Source: Saccoglossus kowalevskii
Lineage: Eukaryota; Hemichordata; Enteropneusta; Harrimaniidae
Direction: 5' to 3'
DNA length: 64,000 nt
NCBI RefSeq assembly: GCF_000003605.2
Contig: NW_003154906.1
Coordinates: forward strand, 1 to 64,000
The stretch's first letter is position 1; each line of letters starts with the position of its first letter. Made by a program: the position numbers and the translations under genes. Below are positions 53,101 through 63,400 of the stretch, one piece after another. The notes under the pieces are model-generated. The model was not told the DNA's origin. It ran no database searches and was given only the letters and a program-made list of their open reading frames with translations.

Positions 53101-55699
53101 ACTCAGCATATGCACTACTAGCTCTCCCATTCCAACTCAGCATATGCACTACTAGCTCTGCCATACTAACTCAGCATATTCCTTTCTAGCCCTTCCATAC
53201 CAACTCAGCATATGCACTACTAGCCATGGCATACCAACTCAACATATGCACTACTAGCCCTGGCTTACCAAGTCAGCATATGCAATACTAGCCTTTGCTT
53301 ACCAACTCAGCATATGCACTACTTGCCCTGGCATACCAAGTCAGCATATGCAATACAAGCCTTTGCTTCCCAACTCAGCATATGCACTACTAATCATGGC
53401 ATACCAAGTCAGCATATGCACTACTAGCCCTGGCATATCAAGACAGCATATGTACTACTAGCCTTTGCTTACCAACTCAGCATATGTACTACTAGCCCTG
53501 GCATACCAACTGAACATATTCACTACATGCCCTGGCATACCAAGGCAGCATATGCAATACTAGCCGTTGCTTACTAACTCAGCATATGCACTACTAGCCA
53601 TGGCATACCAAGTCAGCATATGCACTAGTAGCCCTGGCATACCAAGACAGCATATGCACTACTAGCTTTTGCTTACCAACTCAGGATATGCACTACTAGC
53701 CCTGGCACACCAACTCAACATATGCACTACATGCCCTGGCATAACAAGTCTGGATATGCATTACTAGCCCTGGCAAACCAACTCGGTATATGCAATACTA
53801 GCTCTGCCATACTAACTCAGCTCATGCCTTACTAGCCCTTCCATACCAACTCAGCATATGCACTACTAGCCCTGGCATACCAACTCAGCATATGCACTTC
53901 TAGCTCTGGCATACCAACTCAGCATATGCACTACACTCCCTGCCATACCAACTCAGCATATAAACTACTAGCCCTGGCATACCAATTCAGCATATGCACT
54001 ACTAGCCCTGGAATACCAACTCAACCTATGCACTACAAGTCCTTCCATACCAACTCAGCATATGCACTACTAGCCATGGCATACCAACTCAACATATGCA
54101 CTACTAGCCCTGGCTTACCAAGTCAACATATGCAATATTAGCCTTTGCTTACCAACTCAGCATATGCACTACTTGCCCTGGCATACCAAGTCAGCATATG
54201 CAATACTAGCCTTTGCTTCCCAACTCAGCATATGCACTAGTAGCCCTGGCATACCAAGACAGCATATGCACTACTAGCTTTTGCTTACCAACTCAAGATA
54301 TGCACTACTAGCCCTGGCACACCAACTCAACATATGCACTACATGCCCTGGCATAACAAGTCTGCATATGCATTACTAGCCCTGGCAAACCAACTCAGTA
54401 TATGCAATACTAGCTCTGCCATACTAACTCAGCATATGCCTTACTAGCCCTTCCATACCAACTCAGCATATGCACTACTAGCCCTGGCATACCAACTCAG
54501 CATATGCACTTCTAGCTCTGGCATACCAACTCAGCATATGCACTACACTCCCTGCCATACCAACTCAGCATATGCACTACTAGCCCTGGCATACCAATTC
54601 AGCATATGCACTACTAGCCCTGGAATACCAACTCAACCTATGCACTACAAGTCCTTCCATACCAACTCAGCATTTGCACTACTAGCCATGGCATACCAAC
54701 TCAACACATGCACTACTAGCACTGGCTTACCAAGTCAGCATATGCAATACTAGCCTTTGCTTACCAACTCAGTATATGCACTACTTGCCCTGGCATACCA
54801 AGTCAGCATATGCAATACTAGCCTTTGCTTCCCAACTCAGCATATGCACTAGTAGCCCTGGCATACCAAGACAGCATATGCACTACTAGCTTTCGCTTAC
54901 CAACTCAGGATATGCACTACTAGCCCTGGCACACCAACTCAACATATGCACTACATGCCCTGGCATAACAAGTCTGCATATGCATTACTAGCCCTGGCAA
55001 ACCAACTCAGCATATGCACTACTAGCCCTGGCATACCAACTCAGCATATGCACTTCTAGCTCTGGCATACCAACTCAGCATATGCACTACTAGCCCTGGA
55101 ATACCAACTCAACCTATGCACTACAAGTCCTTCCATACCAACTCAGCATATGCACTACTAGCCCTGGCATACCAACTCAGCATATGCACTTCTAGCTCAG
55201 GCATACCAACTCAGCATATGCACCACGAACCCTGCCATACCAACTCAGCATATGCACTACTAGCCCTGGCATTCAAGTCAGCATATGAACTACATGCCCT
55301 GGCATACCTTGTCAGCATATGCAATACTAGCCTTTGCATTCCAACTCAGCATATGCACTACTAATCATGACATATCAAGTCAGCATATGAACTACTAGCC
55401 CTGGCATACCAAGACAGCATATGTACTACTAGCCTTTGCTTACCAACTCAGCATACGCACTACTAGCCCTGGCATACCAACTGAACATATTCATAACATG
55501 CCCTGGCATACCAAGGCAGCATATGCAATACTAGCCTTTGCTTACTAACTCAGCGTCTGCACTACTAGCCATGGCATACCAAGTCAGCATATGCACTAGT
55601 TGCCCTGGCATACCAAGACAGCATATGCACTACTAGCTTTTGCTTACCAACTCAGGATATGCACTACTAGCCCTAGCATACCCACTCAACATATGCACT
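53101..55699. repeat. Segment with 612-bp repeats, related to 12-14 kb
   Basis: GCATATAAAC is at 53956. The CACTACACTCC series beginning at 53926 repeats at 54538, exactly 612 bases (18 units) later. CA(G/A)GATATGC units follow at about 53677, 54289 and 54904. This reproduces the repeat length seen at 12340/12952. Confidence 0.83.
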
Positions 55700-56540
55700 A
55701 CATGCCCTGGCATACCAACTCAGCATATGCACTTCTAGCTCTGGCATACCAACTCAGCATATGCACTACACTCCCTGCCATTCCACCTCAGCATATGAAC
55801 TACTAGCCCTGGCATACCAACTCAGCATATGCATTACTAGCCCTGGAATACCAACTCAACCTATGCACTACAAGTCCTTCCATACCAACTCAGCATATGC
55901 ACTACTAGCCCTGGCATACAAACTCAGCATATGCACTTCTAGCTCAGGCATACCAACTCAGCATATGCACCACGAACCCTGCCATACCAACTCAGCATAT
56001 GCACTACTAGCCCTGTCATTCAAGTCAGCATATGAACTACATGCCCTGGCATACCTTGTCATCATATGCAATACTAGCCTTTGCTTCCCAACTCAGCATA
56101 TGCACTACTAATCATGGCATACCAAGTCAGCATATGAACTACTAGCTCTGGCATACCAAGACAGCATATGTACTACTAGCCTTTGCTTACCAACTCAGCA
56201 TATGCACTACTAGCCCTGGCATACCAACTGAACATATTCACTACATGCCCTGGCATACCAAGGCAGCATGTGCAATACTAGCCTTTGATTACTAACTCAG
56301 CATATGCACTACTAGCCATGGCATACCAAGTCAGCATATGCACTAGTAGCCCTGACATACCAAGACAGTATATGCACTACTAGCTTTTGCTTACCAACTC
56401 AGGATATGCACTACTAGCACTGGCATAACAAGTCTGCATATGCACCAACTCAGCATATGCAATACTAGCTCTGCCATACTAACTCAGTATATGCCTTACT
56501 AGCCCTTCCATACCAACTCAGCATATGCACTACTAGCCCT
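55700..56540. repeat. Segment paired with 41.82-42.65 kb
   Basis: Same order and private variants as 41.82-42.65 kb (CATTCCACCTCAGC, CCTGTCATTCAAG, GCATGTGC) at offset 13,880. It has the same 17-bp deletion near 56440 and one unit fewer just before it. Confidence 0.88.
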
Positions 56541-57082
56541 GGCATACCAACTCAGCATATGCACTACACTCCCTGCCATTCCAACTCAGCATATGAACTA
56601 CTAGCTCTGGCATACCAACTCAGCATATGCACTACTAGCCCTGGAATACCAACTCAGCCTATGCACTACAAGTCCTTCCATACCAACTCAGCATATGCAC
56701 TACTAGCCCTGGCATACCAACTCAGCATATGCACTTCTAGCTCAGGCATACCAACTCAGCATATGCACCACGAACCCTGCCATACCAACTCAGCATATGC
56801 ACTACTAGCCCTGGCATTCAAGTCAGCATATGAACTACATGCCCTGGCATACCTTGTCATCATATGCAATACAAGCCTTTGCTTCCCAACTCAGCATATG
56901 CACTACTAATCATGGCATACCAAGTCAGCTTATGAACTACTAGCTCTGGAATACCAAGACAGCATATGCACTACTAGCCTTTGCTTACCAACTCAGCATA
57001 TGCACTACTAGCCATGGCATACCAACTCAACATATGCACTACTAGCCCTAGCTTACCAAGTCAGCATATGCAATACTAGCCT
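56541..57082. repeat. Segment matching 11.37-11.92 kb
   Basis: The CATTCCAACTC, CTCAGCCTATGC, CTTGTCATCATATGC and AATACAAGCC series matches 11389 onward at offset 45,170. It then joins family D through a TTTGCCTCCC unit. Confidence 0.8.
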
Positions 57083-58370
57083 TTGCCTCCCAACTCAGCA
57101 TATGAACTACTAGCCCTGGCACACCAACTCAGCATATGCACTACTAGCCCTGGAATACCAACTCAACCTATGCACTTCAAGCCCTTCCATACCAACTCAG
57201 CATATGCACTACTAGCCCTGGCATACCAACTCAGCATATGCACTTCTAGGTCAGGCATACCAACTCAGCATATGCACCACGAACCCTGCCATTACAACTC
57301 AGCATATGCACTACTAGCCCTGGCATTCAAGTCAGCATATGAACTACATGCCTGGCATACCAAGTCAGCATATGCAATACTAGCCTTTGCTTCCCAACTC
57401 AGCATAAGCACTACAAATCATGGCATACCATGTCAGCATATGCACTACTGGCCCTGGCATACCAAGACAGCATACGCACTACTAGCCTTTGCTTACCAAC
57501 TCAGCATATGCACTACTAGCCCTGGCATACCAACTCAACATATTCACTACATGCCCTGTCATACCAAGTCAGCATATGCAATACTAGCCTTTGCTTACCA
57601 ACTCAGCATATGCACTACTAGCCATGGCATACCAAGTCAGCATATGCACTACTAGCCTTTGCTTACCAACTCAGCATATGCACTACTAGCCCTGGCATAT
57701 CAACTCAACATATGCACTACTAGCCCTGGTTTACCAAGTCAGCATATGCAATACTAGCCCTTGCTTACCAACTCAGCATATGCACTACTAGCCCTGGCAT
57801 ACCAAGTCAGCATATGCAATACTAGCCTTTGCTTCCCAACTCAGCATATGCACTACTAGCCCTGGAATACCAAGTCAGCATATGCAATACTAGCCTTTGC
57901 TTCCCAACTCAGCATATGTTCTACTAAACATGGCATACCAAGTCAGCATATGCACTACTAGCCCTGGCATACCAAGGCAGCATATGCACTACCAGCCTTT
58001 GCTGTCCAACTCAGCATATGCACTACTAGCCCTGGCATACCAACTGAACATATTCACTACTAACCCTGGCATACCAACTCAGTATATGCACTACAAGCCC
58101 TGGAATACCAACTCAGCATATGTACTACTAGCCCTTCCATACCAACTCAGCATATGCACTACGAGCCCTTCCATACCAACTCAGCTTATGCACTACTAGC
58201 CCTGGAATACCAACTCAGCAAATGCACTACGAGTCTTGGAATACCAACTCAACATATATACTACTAGCCCTTCCATAACAACTCAGCAAATGTACTACTA
58301 GCCCTGGAATACCAACTCAGCATATGCACTACTAGCCTTTCCATATCAACTCAGCATATGCACTACTAGC
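57083..58370. repeat. Family D segment, copy 2
   Basis: Matches 62072-63360 at a constant offset of 4,989 bases. Shared are the one-base-short ACATGCCTGGC junction, CAGCATAAGCA, CATATGTTCTACTAAAC, TTTGCTGTCC, CTACGAGCCC and CATATATACTAC. The open frame 57083-57655 is a by-product of the period plus this one-base loss. Confidence 0.87.
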
Positions 58371-60319
58371 CCTGGCACACCAACTCAGCATATGCACTAC
58401 TAGCCTTGGAATACCAACTCAACCTATGCACTTCAAGCCCTTCCATACCAACTCAGCATATGCACTACTAGCCCTGGCATACCAACTCAGCATATGCACT
58501 TCTAGCTCAGGCATACCTACTCAGCATATGCACCACGAACCCTGCCATTACAACTCAGCATATGCACTACTAGCCCTGGCATTCAAGTCAGCATATGAAC
58601 TACATGCCCTGGCATACCAAGTCAGCATATGCAATACTAGCCTTTGCTTCCCAACTCAGCATATGCACTACTAATCATGGCATACCAAGTCAGCATATGC
58701 ACTACTAGCCCTGGCATACCAAGGCAGCATATGCACTACTAGCCTTTGTTTAACAACTCAGCATATGCACTACTAGCCCTGGCATACCAACTGAACATAT
58801 TCACTACATATCCTGGCATACCAAGGCAGCATATGCACTACTAGCCCTGGCATACCAACTCAACATATGCACTACATGCCCTGGCATAACAACTCAGCAT
58901 ATGCAATACTAGCTCTGCCATACTAACTCAGTATATGCCTTACTAGCCCTTCCATACCAACTCAGCATATGCAGTACTAGCCCTGCCATACCAACTCAGC
59001 ATATGCACTTCTAGCTCTGGCATACCAACTCAGCATATGCACTACACTCCCTGCCATACCAACTCAGCATATGAACTACTAGCCCTGGCATACCAACTCA
59101 GCATATGCACTACTAGCCCTGGAATACCAACTCAACCTATGCACTACAAGCCCTTCCATACCAACTCAGCATATGCACTACTAGCCCTGGCATACCAACT
59201 CAGCATATGCACTTCTAGCTCAGGCATACAACTCAGCATATGCACTACTAATCATGGCATACAATGTCAGCATATGCACTACTGGCCCTGGCATACCAAG
59301 ACAGCATACGCACTACTAGCCTTTGCTTACCAACTCAGCATATGCACTACTAGCCCTGGCATACCAACTCAACATATTCACTACATGCACTGGCATACCA
59401 AGGCAGCATATACAATAATAGCCTTTGCTTACCAACTCAGCATATGTACTACTAGCCATGGCATACCAAGTCAGCATATGCACTACTAGCCTTTGCTTAC
59501 CAACTCAGCATATGCACTACTAGCCCTGGCATACCAACTCAACATATGCACCACTAGCCCTGGCTTACCAAGTCAGCATATGCAATACTAGCCTTTGCTT
59601 ACCAACTGAGCATATGCACTACTAGTCCTGGTATACCAAGTCAGCATATGCAATACTAGCCTTTGCTTCCCAACTCAGCATATGCACTACTAGCCCTGGA
59701 ATACCAAGTCAGCATATGCAATACTAGCCTTTGCTTCCCAACTCAGCATATACACTACTAATCATGGCATACCAAGTCAGCATATGCACTACTAGCCCTG
59801 GCATACCAAGGCAGCATATGCACTACTAGCCTTTGTTTAACAACTCAGCATATGCACTACTAGCCCTGGCATACCAACTGAACATATTCACTACATATCC
59901 TGGCATACCAAGGCAGCATATGCACTACTAGCCCTGGCATACCAACTCAACATATGCACTACATGCCCTGGCATAACAAGTCAGCATATGCATTACTAGC
60001 CCTGGCAAACCAACTCAGCATATGCAATACTAGCTATGGCATACCGACTCAGCATATGTACTACTAGCCCTTCCTCACCAACTCAGCATATGCACTTCTA
60101 CTCTGGCATACCAACTCAGCATATGCACTTCTACTCTGGCATACCAACTCAGCATATGCACTACTAGCTCTCCCATTCCAACTCAGCATATGCACTACTA
60201 GCTCTGCCATACTAACTCAGTATATGCCTTACTAGCCCTTCCATACCAACTCAGCATATGCACTACTAGCCCTGGCATACCAACTCAGCATATGCACTTC
60301 TAGCTCTGGCATACCAACT
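58371..60319. repeat. Family C segment, copy 6, with a short D-like start
   Basis: 58.4-58.68 kb repeats the CACTTCAAGCCC to GCCATTACAACTC units of family D. 59.04 kb onward is family C with GCATATACAATA at 59406. 59.14-60.1 kb matches 52.16-53.1 kb at offset 6,980. Confidence 0.83.
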
Positions 60320-61900
60320 CAGCATATGCACTACACTCCCTGCCATACCAACTCAGCATATGAACTACTAGCCCTGGCATACCAACTCAGCATATGCACT
60401 ACTAGCCCTGGAATACCAACTCAACCTATGCACTACAAGCCCTTCCATACCAACTCAGCATATGCACTACTAGCCCTGGCATACCAACTCAGCATATGCA
60501 CTTCTAGCTCAGGGATACAACTCAGCATATTCACTACTAATCATGGTATACAATGTCAGCATATGCACTACTGGCCCTGGCATACCAAGACAGCATAGGC
60601 ACTACTAGCCTTTGCTTACCAACTCAGCATATGCACTACTAGCCCTGGCATACCAACTCAACATATTCACTACATGCACTGGCATACCAAGGCAGCATAT
60701 ACAATACTAGCCTTTGCTTACCAACTCAGCATATGTACTACTAGCCATGGCATACCAAGTCAGCGTATGCACTACTAGCCTTTGCTTACCAACTCAGCAT
60801 ATGCACTACTAGCCCTGGCATACCAACTCAACATATGCACCACTAGCCCTGGCTTACCAAGTCAGCATATGCAATACTAGCCTTTGCTTACCAACTGAGC
60901 ATATGCACTACTAGTCCTGGCATACCAAGTCAGCATATGCAATACTAGCCTTTGCTTCCCAACTCAGCATATGCACTACTAGTCCTGGAATACCAAGTCA
61001 GCATATGCAATACTAGCCTTTGCTTCCCAACTCAGCATATGCACTACTAATCATGGCATACCAAGTCAGCATATGCACTACTAGACCTGGCATACCAAGG
61101 CAGCATATGCACTACTAGCCTTTGTTTAACAACTCAGCATATGCACTACTAGCCCTGGCATACCAACTGAACATATTCACTACATATCCTGGCATACCAA
61201 GGCAGCATATGCACTACTAGCCCTGGCATACCAACTCAACATATGCACTACCTGCCCTGGCATAACAAGTCAGCATATGCATTACTAGCCCTGGCAAACC
61301 AACTCAGCATATGCAATACTAGCTATGGCATACCGACTCAGCATATGTACTACTAGCGCTTCCACACCAACTCAGCATATGCACTTCTACTCTGGCATAC
61401 CAACTCAGCATATGCACTTCTACTCTGGCATACCAACTCAGCATATGCACTACTAGCTCTCCCATTCCAACTCAGCATATGCACTACTAGCTCTGCCATA
61501 CTAACTCAGCATATTCCTTACTAGCCCTTCCATACCAACTCAGCATATGCACTACTAGCCATGGCATACCAAGTCAGCATATGCAATACTAGCCTTTGCT
61601 TCCCAACTCAGCATATGCACTACTAGCCCTGGCAAACCAAGTCAGCATATGCAATACTAGCCTTTGCTTCCCAACTCAGCATATGCACTACTAATCATGG
61701 CATACCAAGTCAGCATATGCACTACTAGCCCTGGCATACCAAGACAGCATATGTACTACTAGCCTTTGCTTACCAACTCAGCATATGCACTACTAGCCCT
61801 GGCATACCAACTGAACATATTCACTACATGCCCTGGTATACCAAGGCAGCATATGCAATACTAGCCTTTGCTTACTAACTCAGCATATGCACTACTAGCT
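60320..61900. repeat. Family C segment, copy 7
   Basis: GCATATACAATA is at 60695, 1,289 bases after copy 6. Private variants CAGGGATACAAC and GCATAGGCAC occur near 60510-60600. 60.98-61.26 kb shares rare variants with 20.51-20.8 kb, so this copy is related to copy 1. Confidence 0.82.
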
Positions 61901-63400
61901 TTTGCTTACCAACTCAGGATATGCACTACTAGCCCTGGCACACCAACTCAACATATGCACTACTAGCCCTAGCTTACCAAGTCAGCATATGCAATACTAG
62001 CCTTTGCTTACCAACTCAGCATAAGCACTACTTGCCCGGGCATACCAAGTCAGCATATGCAATACTAGCCTTTGCCTCCCAACTCAGCATATGAACTACT
62101 AGCCCTGGCACACCAACTCAGCATATGCACTACTAGCCCTGGAATACCAACTCAACCTATGCACTTCAAGCCCTTCCATACCAACTCAGCATATGCACTA
62201 CTAGCCCTGGCATACCAACTCAGCATATGCACTTCTAGCTCAGGCATACCAACTCAGCATATGCACCACGAACCCTGCCATTACAACTCAGCATATGCAC
62301 TACTAGCCCTGGCATTCAAGTCAGCATATGAACTACATGCCTGGCATACCAAGTCAGCATATGCAATACTAGCCTTTGCTTCCCAACTCAGCATAAGCAT
62401 TACTAATCATGGCATACCATGTCAGCATATGCACTACTGGCCCTGGCATACCAAGACAGCATACGCACTACTAGCCTTTGCTTACCAACTCAGCATATGC
62501 ACTACTAGCCCTGGCATACCAACTCAACATATTCTCTACATGCCCTGTCATACCAAGTCAGCATATGCAATACTAGCCTTTGCTTACCAACTCAGCATAT
62601 GCACTACTAGCCATGGCATACCAAGTCAGCATATGCACTACTAGCCTTTGCTTACCAACTCAGCATATGCACTACTAGCCCTGGCATATCAACTCAACAT
62701 ATGCACTACTAGCCCTGGTTTACCAAGTCAGCATATGCAATACTAGCCCTTGCTTACCAACTCAGCATATGCACTACTAGCCCTGGCATACCAAGTCAGC
62801 ATATGCAATACTAGCCTTTGCTTCCCAACTCAGCATATGCACTACTAGCCCTGGAATACCAAGTCAGCATATGCAATACTAGCCTTTGCTTCCCAACTCA
62901 GCATATGTTCTACTAAACATGGCATACCAAGTCAGCATATGCACTACTAGCCCTGGCATGCCAAGGCAGCATATGCACTACCAGCCTTTGCTGTCCAACT
63001 CAGCATATGCACTACTAGCCCTGGCATACCAACTGAACATATTCACTACTAACCCTGGCATACCAACTCAGTATATGCACTACAAGCCCTGGAATACCAA
63101 CTCAGCATATGTACTACTAGCCCTTCCATACCAACTCAGCATATGTACTACGAGCCCTTCCATACCAACTCAGCTTATGCACTACTAGCCCTGGAATACC
63201 AACTCAGCAAATGCACTACGAGTCTTGGAATACCAACTCAACATATATACTACTAGCCCTTCCATAACAACTCAGCAAGTGTACTACTAGCTCTGGAATA
63301 CCAACTCAGCATATGCACTACTAGCCTTTCCATATCAACTCAGCATATACACTACTAGCCCTGGCATACCTAGTCAGCATATGCACTACTAGCCCTGGAA
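61901..63400. repeat. Family D segment, copy 3
   Basis: 62072-63360 matches 57083-58370 at offset 4,989. Private changes include CATGCCAAGGCAGC, TTCTCTACATG and GCAAGTGTACTAC. The upstream 0.17 kb contains CTTGCCCGGGC, a CpG-bearing private variant. Confidence 0.87.

Noticed and set aside
57083-57655. 190-codon open frame, repeated at 62072-62644
   Set aside because: The same phase-cycling effect, extended by the 33-bp unit and a one-base loss. Conservation between the two copies is explained by their 4,989-bp block duplication, not by selection.
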